From positions 1 through 64,000 of the forward strand of contig NZ_JAPDKN010000040.1 of assembly GCF_026163565.1 (NCBI RefSeq): a DNA stretch of 64,000 nucleotides, written 5' to 3'. The position numbers were made by a program, and so were the translations under genes. Below, piece by piece: positions 52,618-60,581 of the stretch. Within the stretch, counting starts at the first letter, position 1. The number at the start of each line of letters is the position of its first letter. The stretch is from Chryseobacterium sp. YIM B08800 (GTDB lineage Bacteria; Bacteroidota; Bacteroidia; Flavobacteriales; Weeksellaceae). The notes beneath the pieces are model-generated. The model ran no database searches, was not told the origin of the DNA, and saw nothing but the letters and a program-made list of their open reading frames with translations.

Positions 52618-53010
52618 TTACTCCGAAATTTTTATCCGGTAAATATCTGATGAATTTCTTTTAATTGATTTCACAAAAAAACCACCTTCTTCAGGAATTA
52701 TTTCTTTAAAATCAAAGCTTTTGCAATCTTTTGGCAAACCAGAAAACACTAATGTAAACCAGAAATCTTTCATAAACGGAACAACCGTCCAGTTCGGATA
52801 AATCGTAATATTTTCAGCGTGAATCAGTTTACTTTTATGGCTGGAACTATTATCAACAAGGTAAGTAGTATTCCAAATTCTGATCAAATTTCCCAAAAAC
52901 GGTGACGCAGGAAAACAGCAATGTACAATCACCTGCTTTTCTTCTTCAATTTTTGTCTGAAGAGCTTCAAGGATTTCCTTTGCAATAATCGGTTTTGAAA
53001 TAACTTCCAT
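52618..53010 (-). CDS. Hypothetical protein, 130 aa
   Basis: Not recognised. It looks cytoplasmic: KPIIAKEILEALQTKIEEEKQVIVHCCFPASPF, then RIWNTTYLVDNSSSHKSKLIHAENITIYPNW and a C-terminal strand region. I start it at the ATG ending at 53010 because the upstream in-frame part is an inverted-repeat element. It precedes DUF1684 by 17 bases, so the 52618, DUF1684 and GNAT genes may form one operon read after mqo. Confidence 0.65.
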   Translation of the reverse strand: MEVISKPIIAKEILEALQTKIEEEKQVIVHCCFPASPFLGNLIRIWNTTYLVDNSSSHKSKLIHAENITIYPNWTVVPFMKDFWFTLVFSGLPKDCKSFDFKEIIPEEGGFFVKSIKRNSSDIYRIKISE

Positions 53011-53036
53011 CTTGGTATGAGTAATGATTAATTGAT

Positions 53037-53078
53037 AATGGGTAATAAGCAACTTTACAAAATTACTTATTACCCATT
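53037..53078. repeat. Perfect 13-bp inverted repeat between mqo and the next gene
   Basis: AATGGGTAATAAG (53037-53049) and CTTATTACCCATT (53066-53078) with a 16-base loop, next to GATTAATTGAT/ACTTATCAC sequences. It is 16 bases past the mqo stop and about 27 before the next ATG on the minus strand. It could act as a transcription attenuator or be a remnant of a dispersed element; there is no T run. Confidence 0.65.
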
Positions 53079-53093
53079 ACTTATCACTTATAT

Positions 53094-54599
53094 TTAATGC
53101 TTAAGCTCTAATTTTTCTTTGCTGTGAGCTCTCATTCTTTTTGCCAGTTCAGGATTTTCGGATAATTTTTGTCCGTATGACGGGATCATTTCCAACAATT
53201 TATCTTTCCATTCTCCTTTTAATTTTTCAGGAAAACATTTTTCTAAAACATTCAACATCGCAAAAACCGCAGTTGATGCTCCCGGAGATGCTCCTAAAAG
53301 TGAAGCAATCGTCCCTTTATCATTAACGACAACCTCAGTTCCGAATTCTAATTTACCACCTAATTTATCATCTTTTTTGATGATCTGAACACGTTGTCCG
53401 GCAACTTTCAGTTCCCAGTCTTCTTCTTTTGCATCTTTCACAAACTCTCTCAAATGCTGCATTCTCTGAGCTTTTGTCATTGCAACCTGCTGAATTAGAT
53501 ATTTCGTTAAAGGAATATTATGCCACCAAGCTCCAAATAATGAACGGAGATTTTTGGTATTCACACTTTCAGGTAAATCGAGATAGCTTCCTTCTTTCAA
53601 AAATTTTGTTGAAAAACCCGCAAAAGGACCAAAAAGCAACGCTTTTTTACCATCAATAATTCTTAAATCTAAATGCGGAACAGACATTGGCGGTGCATCA
53701 ACTGTCGCTTGAGTGTAAACTTTTGCATGATGTTTTTCTACCAATTCCTGATTATGACTAACCAACCATTCTCCGGAAACCGGAAAACCTCCGTAACCTG
53801 CACTTTCTTTGATATCTGAACTGTCGAGCAAAGGCAATGCATAACCTCCTGCTCCAATAAAAACAAAATCTGCAACAACTTCCTGTTTATGATTGTTGAT
53901 GCGATCTTTTACTTTCATTTCCCATTTTCCGTTTTCTTTGGGATCGATGTCTTTTACTTCGTGATACAAAAAAACTTCTACATGAGAATCTTCTACAAGA
54001 TGGCGTCCCATTTTTCGGGTCAATGTCCCAAAATTGACATCGGTTCCGATATTCATTTTAGTAGCTGCCAAAACTTCAGATTGGTTTCTTTTGCTCATCA
54101 CCAAAGGAATCCATTTTCTCAAAATATCATGATCGGTAGAAAATTCCATTTCTGAAAACAGAGGTGAATTTTTCATTGCTTCGTGTCTTTTTTTAAGATA
54201 TTCTGCATCTTTTTCACCAAAAACCAAACTCATGTGAGCGCAAGAATTAATAAATTCCTGAGGATTCTGAATGTATTTTTTGTCAACCAAATAAGACCAA
54301 AACTGTTTTGAAATCTCAAATTGTTCTGCAATTTTTTCAGCTTTTGAAATATCTATACTTCCGTCTTCTTTTTCGGGTGTATAATTGAGTTCACAAAATG
54401 CAGAGTGACCCGTTCCTGCGTTGTTCCATGCAGCGGTACTTTCTTTGGCAAATCTTCCCAGTCTTTCGAAAATAGCAATATCTAAATTGGGATCAAACTC
54501 GTGAAGTAAAGTGGCTAAAGTAACACTCATAATTCCGCCTCCTATAAGCACAATATCATATTTTGGCTTAGGCGTTCTATTAGTAATTGAATGTGGCAT
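53094..54599 (-). CDS. mqo: Malate:quinone oxidoreductase
   Basis: It oxidises malate to oxaloacetate and passes electrons to the quinone pool at the inner membrane. The FAD-binding N-terminus is DIVLIGGGIMSVTLATLLHE, followed by ERLGRFAKESTAAWNNAGTGHSAFCELNY. SYGQKLSENPELAKRMRAHS closes the protein. It is 501 aa, full length. It is the start of a likely multi-gene minus-strand unit with the hypothetical, DUF1684 and GNAT genes. No malate dehydrogenase gene is present in the window. Confidence 0.96.
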   Translation of the reverse strand: MPHSITNRTPKPKYDIVLIGGGIMSVTLATLLHEFDPNLDIAIFERLGRFAKESTAAWNNAGTGHSAFCELNYTPEKEDGSIDISKAEKIAEQFEISKQFWSYLVDKKYIQNPQEFINSCAHMSLVFGEKDAEYLKKRHEAMKNSPLFSEMEFSTDHDILRKWIPLVMSKRNQSEVLAATKMNIGTDVNFGTLTRKMGRHLVEDSHVEVFLYHEVKDIDPKENGKWEMKVKDRINNHKQEVVADFVFIGAGGYALPLLDSSDIKESAGYGGFPVSGEWLVSHNQELVEKHHAKVYTQATVDAPPMSVPHLDLRIIDGKKALLFGPFAGFSTKFLKEGSYLDLPESVNTKNLRSLFGAWWHNIPLTKYLIQQVAMTKAQRMQHLREFVKDAKEEDWELKVAGQRVQIIKKDDKLGGKLEFGTEVVVNDKGTIASLLGASPGASTAVFAMLNVLEKCFPEKLKGEWKDKLLEMIPSYGQKLSENPELAKRMRAHSKEKLELKH

Positions 54600-54752
54600 T
54601 GTGTGAATTTTAATACGAATTTCGGGAAAAGTTTTAGATTAAAATAAGATTTAACTATTTAATTCTGTGCCGAAAACAAAATTTTTACCAACCCAGCGAA
54701 GACGATGGAAATTATCAATTTTAAATAATAGAATCGATATATTCAATAAAAA

Positions 54753-54777
54753 AGCATCAATGAAAATCACTGATGCT
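54753..54777 (-). terminator. Terminator after gpsA
   Basis: AGCATCAATGA pairs with TCACTGATGCT (one wobble) and on the minus strand runs into TTTTTTATT. It lies 28 bases past the gpsA stop. Confidence 0.85.
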
Positions 54778-54804
54778 TCTATATATTTTTAAAGGAAATT
54801 AATT

Positions 54805-55845
54805 CTAGTTCAGCTTTGCCGTTAGTTTTCTAAATTGTTTTTCAGCATTTTTGCCTTCATACAAAATTGTATAAACCGTATCAATAATCGGTAATTCCAG
54901 TTTTTTCTGTTTTGCTGTTTTATAAATAGAATCTGCAGCGTAATATCCTTCTGCAACCATGTTCATCGACTGAATTGCAGATTTCACGGTATATCCTTTT
55001 CCGATAAGATTTCCTAAATTTCTGTTTCTTGAAAACAAAGAATATGCTGTAACCAATAAATCTCCCAAATAAGCACTTTCGTTAACATCTCTAGGAGCCT
55101 CATAAATCGCTTCAAGGAAAGTTTCCATCTCTCTAATCGCATTCGATACAAAAACTGCCGTAAAGTTATCACCGTAACCCAAACCGCTTGCAATACCCGC
55201 TCCGATTGCAAAAATATTTTTAAGGATAGCACTGTATTCGTTTCCTAAAATATCTTTGCTGGAATTTACTTTGATAAAATCTGAATTGAAAATATTAACC
55301 AGTTTTTCAGAAACTTCGTCTTCCACCGTTGCCACCGTAAGATAAGAAAGTCTTTCCATTGCAACTTCTTCAGCGTGACACGGTCCTGCAATAACCGCCT
55401 GATTTCTGAATCCTATCTGGAATTCTTCTTTCAGATAATGTGCCACAACATCGTTCACTTTCGGAATAATCCCTTTAATTGCCGAAACGAAGATTTTGTC
55501 TTTATACTCACAAGTCATTTTATCTAAAGTATCTGAAAGATAAATAGATGGAGTTGCCAAGACAACAACATCACAAGCTGTCACCAACTCGTTGACATCA
55601 GTTGTTAATTTTAAATTTTTAAGATTGAAATTAACTGCCGTAAGATAAGTAGGATTGTGCCCACGCAGTTCAATTGCTCCTTTTACAAACTCATTTCTAA
55701 CACACCAATGCACGGTTTTGCAATTTTCAACAAGCATTTTTACAATTGCTGTTGCAAAACTTCCGCTACCAACAACGCCAACTGCAACGTCATTTTTGGT
55801 TTTTTTAGAAGTAGAAGATTCTGAGTTGTTTTTCTTTTTCGCCAT
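54805..55845 (-). CDS. gpsA: NAD(P)H-dependent glycerol-3-phosphate dehydrogenase
   Basis: It makes sn-glycerol-3-phosphate from DHAP for phospholipids. The NAD fold is VGVVGSGSFATAIVKMLVEN and the conserved AIKGIIPKVNDVVAH, AGPCHAEEV and KNIFAIGAGIASGLGYGDN segments follow. It has 346 residues, longer at the N-terminus by about 20 Lys/Ser-rich residues (AKKKNNSESSTSKKTKND) than most. Monocistronic, with its own -7 box and terminator. Confidence 0.96.
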   Translation of the reverse strand: MAKKKNNSESSTSKKTKNDVAVGVVGSGSFATAIVKMLVENCKTVHWCVRNEFVKGAIELRGHNPTYLTAVNFNLKNLKLTTDVNELVTACDVVVLATPSIYLSDTLDKMTCEYKDKIFVSAIKGIIPKVNDVVAHYLKEEFQIGFRNQAVIAGPCHAEEVAMERLSYLTVATVEDEVSEKLVNIFNSDFIKVNSSKDILGNEYSAILKNIFAIGAGIASGLGYGDNFTAVFVSNAIREMETFLEAIYEAPRDVNESAYLGDLLVTAYSLFSRNRNLGNLIGKGYTVKSAIQSMNMVAEGYYAADSIYKTAKQKKLELPIIDTVYTILYEGKNAEKQFRKLTAKLN

Positions 55846-55862
55846 AATTGAAATGTGATTTG

Positions 55863-55870
55863 CAAATATA
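55863..55870 (-). promoter_or_regulatory. -7 box for gpsA
   Basis: Minus strand TATATTTG fits TAnnTTTG and lies 17 bases before the gpsA ATG. Confidence 0.5.
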
Positions 55871-56023
55871 TTAAAACCGAGAAATATCGAAACTTTATAT
55901 CACCCAACATGAATCACTTTTTGAAAAATTTAACACTCTCGCACAATTAAATATCTAAAAATACGTTTATTACAATATTTTCTAAATTTTTGTTAAGAAT
56001 AAGGTCGAAAGTTTATTTTTACC

Positions 56024-56031
56024 TAAATTTG
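56024..56031 (+). promoter_or_regulatory. -7 box for the M23 peptidase gene
   Basis: TAAATTTG fits TAnnTTTG and lies 38 bases before the ATG at 56070. It sits in the 224-base divergent gap with gpsA. Confidence 0.5.
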
Positions 56032-56069
56032 CACCCTTAAAACCTTTTTAAATTCTAAGAGAAAGAAAA

Positions 56070-57083
56070 ATGAAGAAATTTTTAGGCAGCAAAAAGAAAG
56101 TAACAGTTCTAATTGGAGGGCTTTCACTGGTCGTTTTTGCACAAAGTATTTTCATTGCCAAATTGTTTTCTGAGAAAGATGACAAAAACTATGAAGTAAA
56201 TTTGGTAAAAATAAATACAGAAAAAGACAGCGTTGATTATCTGAAAATGAAAACAGATCTTGGCTTGGTAGATCAAACGGTTTCTCAACTGAATTCTTTT
56301 CTAAAATCAAAAGATATTAAGAGCGAAAAACTAATGGTTCTTGATAACGACAGTATTTCAAACTCAGTTTATCTGGCAAAACAATCAAACAGATACAGCC
56401 AATATCTGATGGACTTGCAGAAAAAATTAATGCAGGTTCCTCTAGGAATGCCTACTGAAGGGTATATTTCATCCAACTTTGGAATTAGAAAAAACCCAAT
56501 TCCTTTTAAAACTGTTTATGCATCTGTAAAACCAATTGCAGCAACTCCTACCGCCGTTGCAGCAACTCCAAAACCTGAAGTAAAAGCTGAACCGGTAGAA
56601 AAAATTGTAGAAGTAACCGACAGTTACGGCAATAAGAGAGAAATAAAGGTGATGGTAACTCCAAAAGCAGCAAGTGCAGCTTCTCCTTCTCCAACAAACT
56701 CTACAACTAAAAATGTAGCTGCTTCTAAAACTCCGGCAGAAAAGAATAATGCTCCTGCAGAAGCTGATCAAATGCAATTTCACAAAGGTTTGGATATTGC
56801 CGTTCCTTTTGGATCTGATGTTATAGCAACTGCCGCCGGAACTGTGATTTTCTCAGGACAGAAAGGCGGTTATGGAAACTGCGTCATTGTATCTCACGGA
56901 AATGGATTGGCAACACTTTACGGTCATCTTTCACAATTGGTTGCAAAAACCAATGAGAAAGTAAAAGTTGGACAAGTGATTGCAAAATCAGGGAATTCAG
57001 GACGTTCTACGGGACCGCATTTGCATTATGAAGTGCATAAAAACAATGCTCCGGTTAATCCGAAGTTGTTTATGAATTTGTAA
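56070..57083 (+). CDS. M23-family peptidase with internal insertion
   Basis: This zinc peptidoglycan endopeptidase is anchored by an N-terminal membrane helix (VTVLIGGLSLVVFAQSIFIAKLF). A short coiled region follows, then the start of the M23 fold at residues 125-147 (GMPTEGYISSNFGIRKNPIPFK). An 87-residue Ala/Pro/Thr/Lys-rich insertion (148-234) interrupts it. The catalytic half then resumes: H238-x3-D242 (FHKGLDIAV), H286 (LYGHLSQL) and H317-x-H319 (GPHLHYEVH). All zinc ligands are present, so it is likely active. It is 337 aa. The insertion is unusual in its position. Confidence 0.9.
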   Translation: MKKFLGSKKKVTVLIGGLSLVVFAQSIFIAKLFSEKDDKNYEVNLVKINTEKDSVDYLKMKTDLGLVDQTVSQLNSFLKSKDIKSEKLMVLDNDSISNSVYLAKQSNRYSQYLMDLQKKLMQVPLGMPTEGYISSNFGIRKNPIPFKTVYASVKPIAATPTAVAATPKPEVKAEPVEKIVEVTDSYGNKREIKVMVTPKAASAASPSPTNSTTKNVAASKTPAEKNNAPAEADQMQFHKGLDIAVPFGSDVIATAAGTVIFSGQKGGYGNCVIVSHGNGLATLYGHLSQLVAKTNEKVKVGQVIAKSGNSGRSTGPHLHYEVHKNNAPVNPKLFMNL

Positions 57084-57100
57084 ATAAATTATTTGTATCA

Positions 57101-57142
57101 AAAAAGCTTCGGCGGCACCTTTGGTGTCGCCGAAGCTTTTTT
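57101..57142. terminator. Strong bidirectional terminator
   Basis: AAAAAGCTTCGGCGGCACC and GGTGTCGCCGAAGCTTTTT form a very long, GC-rich stem with a 3-base loop. It lies 17 bases past the M23 stop and before the convergent oxidoreductase gene. Confidence 0.93.
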
Positions 57143-57161
57143 GATCTGTTGAATCGGTTTT

Positions 57162-57180
57162 CATCGGATTTTATCCGATG
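57162..57180. repeat. Short perfect hairpin next to the terminator
   Basis: CATCGGAT-TTT-ATCCGATG, an 8-bp perfect stem with a 3-base loop, 20 bases beyond the main terminator and 36 before the oxidoreductase stop. On the minus strand it is not followed by a T run. Confidence 0.55.
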
Positions 57181-57216
57181 CTTTGTTAAGTCGTCCCTTC
57201 GGGATTTTCAAAATAA

Positions 57217-57867
57217 TTAATAAGCTGCGGTGAATCTTTCTCGGATGTGATTGTTTTGCTCCAATTCATCAACCAAAACAACAGCGACATCTTCTACAGA
57301 AAGTACACTTCTCCCCTCTTCATTGAATACAGGATTTTCAAGAGCGGTTCTATATTTTCCGGTTCTGATTCCTGCTGTTCCTGGATGCATTTCGATTGCG
57401 GGGCTGAAAAAAGTCCAGTCTAAAGTTGTATTTTCTTTGATTTTATTTAAATAATCTCTTGCTGCAGTTGCTCCTGGCTTGATGTCTGCCGGAAAATCTG
57501 GTCCATCAACCAATTGATTTCCATCGATAAATAAACTTCCTGCACCACCAACTGTAATAAATCTTTTCACGCCCGATTTTTCAACTGCTTTTTCGATATT
57601 GATTGAACCATTTAGGAAATCGTTATAAAGATTTGGGTTCGTCCAACCCGCATTAAAACTGCTGATTACCGCATCATTTCCTTTCAAAGCTTCGGCCAAA
57701 TCATCTACATTGTTTACATCAACGCTTTTTGCTTTTACGTTTTCAGTTTCGTTTACTTTAGATGCATCTCTTACAATAGCTTCTACTTCAAAACCTCTGT
57801 TTGCTAATTCTTTTACTACTTGTGTTCCCACAAAACCTGTTGCACCGATTACCGCTACTTTTTTCAT
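57217..57867 (-). CDS. NAD(P)-binding NmrA-type oxidoreductase
   Basis: This atypical short-chain dehydrogenase (NmrA/SDR_a5-like) of 216 aa has an N-terminal Rossmann motif, KVAVIGATGFVGTQVVKEL, then AIVRDASKVNETENVKAKSVD, and GVKRFITVGGAGSLF. It lacks the Tyr-x3-Lys pair of classical SDRs. I start at the ATG ending at 57867, since the longer frame overlaps a palindrome at 57886-57910. The gene is 57 bases downstream of the Rrf2 regulator on the same strand, and that palindrome is nearly identical to one before the regulator. It is probably controlled by the Rrf2 protein. Confidence 0.85.
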   Translation of the reverse strand: MKKVAVIGATGFVGTQVVKELANRGFEVEAIVRDASKVNETENVKAKSVDVNNVDDLAEALKGNDAVISSFNAGWTNPNLYNDFLNGSINIEKAVEKSGVKRFITVGGAGSLFIDGNQLVDGPDFPADIKPGATAARDYLNKIKENTTLDWTFFSPAIEMHPGTAGIRTGKYRTALENPVFNEEGRSVLSVEDVAVVLVDELEQNNHIRERFTAAY

Positions 57868-57885
57868 AATATTTTTATTTAAATT

Positions 57886-57910
57886 AATTGTAATAAATTT
57901 TGTTACATTT
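57886..57910. promoter_or_regulatory. Candidate Rrf2 operator, site 2
   Basis: AATTGTAA-N9-TTACATTT, 25 bases, between the Rrf2 gene and the oxidoreductase ATG. Its reverse complement agrees with site 1 (58364-58388) at 23 of 25 positions, including the N9 spacer (CAAAATTTA against CAAAATTAA). It begins 19 bases before the oxidoreductase ATG. Confidence 0.7.
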
Positions 57911-57924
57911 TTGGTCAAAAATTT

Positions 57925-58335
57925 TTAATCGAAATATTCTGTAAATTCTTGTAAAGATTTATCTCCTAAAAATTGACAGACTAACGCATCAGTCTCTGTA
58001 AAAAGTTGTCCTAAATGTGTATTGATATTTTTCCCAATGGGACAAGCCGGGTTAGGATTATTATTTTTCTTACCTAAAACTTCTGAATTTTTCACTGCTG
58101 AATAAATTTCAGAAATACTTATGTTGGAAGCGTCTCTTCCCAACTGGCTTCCACCTTCTTTTCCTTTTCTACTAACAATTAATCCTGCTTCTTTTAAAAC
58201 ACCAATTTCTTTACGAATAATAACAGGATTTACATTAATACTTCCGGCAAGCCAATCAGAAGTAAGCCACTCCTGAGGAAATTTTGACAACAAAGTCATG
58301 ATATGTATCGCCGTAGCAAATCTGGTATTGTTCAT
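57925..58335 (-). CDS. Rrf2-family transcriptional regulator (YwnA-like)
   Basis: This winged-helix regulator of 136 aa has an N-terminal TRFATAIHIMTLLSKFPQEW, a recognition helix in SINVNPVIIRKEIGVLKEAGLI, and the wing VSRKGKEGGSQLGRDA. The usual three-Cys cluster of IscR/NsrR is absent; only Cys98 (NPACPIGK) and Cys120 remain, as in the YwnA-type members, which may sense redox or electrophiles by thiol chemistry. I start at the ATG ending at 58335. Its own promoter overlaps palindrome site 1, so autorepression is likely. Confidence 0.88.
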   Translation of the reverse strand: MNNTRFATAIHIMTLLSKFPQEWLTSDWLAGSINVNPVIIRKEIGVLKEAGLIVSRKGKEGGSQLGRDASNISISEIYSAVKNSEVLGKKNNNPNPACPIGKNINTHLGQLFTETDALVCQFLGDKSLQEFTEYFD

Positions 58336-58345
58336 AATTACTCTG

Positions 58346-58374
58346 CAAAGATACAAATATTTCAATTGTAACAA
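58346..58374 (-). promoter_or_regulatory. Promoter of the Rrf2 gene
   Basis: Minus strand TATCTTTG (58346-58353) with TTG at 58372-58374, 18 bases apart (19 is usual). The TTG lies inside palindrome site 1, so a bound repressor would block it. Confidence 0.6.
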
Positions 58375-58388
58375 AATTAATTACAATT
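58364..58388. promoter_or_regulatory. Candidate Rrf2 operator, site 1
   Basis: AATTGTAA-N9-TTACAATT, a perfect 8-bp inverted repeat with a 9-base spacer. It is centred 41 bases upstream of the Rrf2 start codon and overlaps the upstream promoter box. It is matched 23/25 by the site at 57886-57910. Confidence 0.7.
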
Positions 58389-58402
58389 AAATTTCGTTAA
58401 AC

Positions 58403-59869
58403 TTATTTTGTTTCAATTGAAATGATTTTCTTTCCTACATTTCCAAAGTAATGATTAACAAGAGGTTCATAAATTTTATATCCATTTTCAACATTCGTAA
58501 AAATGATCAATCCTTTTTTTGTTTTTGGTAAAAGAAAAACAATAGTATTTACTCCTTTATCAGAACCACCATGAGACAATGCAATTTCGTTATTTCCAAG
58601 ATCGTAAATTTCAAATCCTAAACCGAAAAACTTGTCTTTTTTAGTTTCAGTCTGTTTGGTTTTCATTTCTTCGGCAGTTTTTGTTGTCAAAAAATCATTA
58701 TTCAAAACAGCAACTAAAAATTTCCCGTAATCTTCTACAGAAGTTACTAAGTCATCGGCTGCATTTGGAGTTTTATTTTTTACAATTTCATACGGATTTC
58801 CGGAGTTATTGTAACCAAGTACCACTCTCTCAGAATATTTCTTTTCATTCCAGATATAACTTGTATCTTTCATATCTAAAGGCTGAAAAACAAGTTCTTT
58901 TGCTAATTCTTCAAGACTTTTGTGAAATTTATTTTCCAGGGCTTTTCTCAGATACTCAAAACCTTCACCCGAATATTGATATTTTGTTCCCGGATCAAAC
59001 TCAAAACGAAGTTTTTTATCATTATTCATCCATCTCCAATTCGGAAAACCTGTTTGATGGCTTAAAATTAATCTTGTCGTCAATTTTTTATGTCTTGGAT
59101 CTTTAGCAATATCAGGATCAATAAAGTATTTATCTAGTGGCTCATCAAGATTCCATTTACCAAGACTTACCAAGCGTAAAACCGTTATTGCAGTAACTGG
59201 TTTGGTTAAAGAAGCAACATTAAAAAGACTATTGTAAGAAGCCGATGTTTTATCATTTAGTTTTCCATAAACTTTTATTTCTGTCAACTTTCCATTCTCG
59301 ATAATTCCTAAACCTAAAGTTGGGATGTTATTATTTTTCAACAATTGCTCCAAATTATCGGTAAGTTTTGATTGGCCTGGGTCTCCGTGATCATAACTTA
59401 AAATATCACTCATAATCCAATTACCTTCTTTTTTTGTCCAGACTGTTGTAAATTTTGCCTGCCCGCCTAATGCATCTTGTTTATTTTTTTCACGGATAAA
59501 AAACTGATGTTCTCCGGACTGTATCGCACCATACAATTCGCCGTTATTGTATAATGGAAAAACTTCCAAACTACTTTCAATGACCTTACGAATTGGTTTT
59601 TGATTGGGATTTGAACAGATATTTTGTTTTGTTCTTTCGAGAAACAATTTCTTGTCCTGAAAGCCTCCATTATCATGATAGAATTTTAGATTCTCATCTA
59701 CTGATTTTTTAAGATACGTAAGGTCACAATTATTAAAACCTCGTTCAAAAAAAAGACTATCCTGTTTCTTTAATTCTAAAAATAATGGCGAATTTTTATC
59801 GATTTGTGCATTGAAATTTCCGAAGAAAAAGTAGAGAATAAAAATGCTGATCTTAAGTTTTTTAGGCAT
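58403..59869 (-). CDS. Serine hydrolase (beta-lactamase fold) with N-terminal DUF4440 domain
   Basis: It has a signal peptide (KLKISIFILYFFFGNFNAQ) and a SnoaL/DUF4440-like N-terminal domain (roughly residues 25-160, ending TTVWTKKEGNWIMSDILSYD). The class C beta-lactamase-like hydrolase has nucleophile S220 in NVASLTKPV (S-x-x-K), the Tyr in KYQYSGEGFEYL and the third motif HGG in LSHGGSDKG. It is 488 aa. Such proteins are esterases or D-aminopeptidases more often than lactamases. The combination of the two domains is worth noting. Confidence 0.88.
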   Translation of the reverse strand: MPKKLKISIFILYFFFGNFNAQIDKNSPLFLELKKQDSLFFERGFNNCDLTYLKKSVDENLKFYHDNGGFQDKKLFLERTKQNICSNPNQKPIRKVIESSLEVFPLYNNGELYGAIQSGEHQFFIREKNKQDALGGQAKFTTVWTKKEGNWIMSDILSYDHGDPGQSKLTDNLEQLLKNNNIPTLGLGIIENGKLTEIKVYGKLNDKTSASYNSLFNVASLTKPVTAITVLRLVSLGKWNLDEPLDKYFIDPDIAKDPRHKKLTTRLILSHQTGFPNWRWMNNDKKLRFEFDPGTKYQYSGEGFEYLRKALENKFHKSLEELAKELVFQPLDMKDTSYIWNEKKYSERVVLGYNNSGNPYEIVKNKTPNAADDLVTSVEDYGKFLVAVLNNDFLTTKTAEEMKTKQTETKKDKFFGLGFEIYDLGNNEIALSHGGSDKGVNTIVFLLPKTKKGLIIFTNVENGYKIYEPLVNHYFGNVGKKIISIETK

Positions 59870-59955
59870 TGATTAATTTTTGACAAAGATTCAGAATAAA
59901 CTGTTTTTAAATCAAAAAAAGAACCCGACAAAAACCCGACAATCATCTGTCACAT

Positions 59956-60528
59956 TTATATGATGTTGAAATTCAACTTATAACGAAGACTTTGTCTCTT
60001 ATCAATTTCGTAAGTGTTTCTCAAAATAATGTAAACATTTGCCAAAATTAAGAAGGTCATCGTTATCATAACAGATTCCCGACCTAATTTTAAGAGCACA
60101 ATTAACATAAAAATGATAGGCAAAATGATCGCTAAAAATATTTGAAGTGAGATAATCTGTTTTACAATTTGTGATTTATTTTTTGTAAAAAGCATAATCA
60201 ATAATGGCGGCAAAAAATTAGCAATCGGAAGCCATGCCAATGGAAGTGTGGAAAGATTGATTATTTTGACTAAACCGGAGTTAAAAGAATCGTCATTTTC
60301 TGTTACAATAATAGGTTCATCAACTTTAATCTCTTCTTTTATCGTCTCAGAAATCAATAGATCTTTTTCAGAAACATCAAGACTTGCGGCCAACGTTTTT
60401 AGTGTATAACCTTTCGGAATTGTACCTGCTTCAATTCTTTGAATAGTTCTTACCGAAATTCCTGATTTTTCAGCTAATTCTTCCTGAGTAAGATTTTGTC
60501 TCTCTCTTATTTTTCTTAATTCCGACAT
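59956..60528 (-). CDS. XRE-family regulator with C-terminal membrane domain
   Basis: The N-terminal helix-turn-helix is RKIRERQNLTQEELAEKSGISVRTIQRIEAG. After a linker come about four hydrophobic helices (LSTLPLAWLPIANFLPPLLIML, IISLQIFLAIILPIIFMLIVLL, MTFLILANVYIIL), resembling the DUF4870 arrangement. It is 190 aa. A membrane-tethered DNA-binding protein is suggested, perhaps sensing the membrane. It has a TAAATTTG -7-like box at 60548-60555 on the minus strand. Confidence 0.85.
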   Translation of the reverse strand: MSELRKIRERQNLTQEELAEKSGISVRTIQRIEAGTIPKGYTLKTLAASLDVSEKDLLISETIKEEIKVDEPIIVTENDDSFNSGLVKIINLSTLPLAWLPIANFLPPLLIMLFTKNKSQIVKQIISLQIFLAIILPIIFMLIVLLKLGRESVMITMTFLILANVYIILRNTYEIDKRQSLRYKLNFNII

Positions 60529-60581
60529 TCTTTTAAGTAGATCAAAGCAAATTTAGACATTCAAACATTTAGTATTCAAAA

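Noticed and set aside
53011-53052. Longer N-terminus of the 130-aa hypothetical protein
   Set aside because: The extension reads MLITHYQLIITHTK from the inverted-repeat DNA. The ATG ending at 53010 is better.
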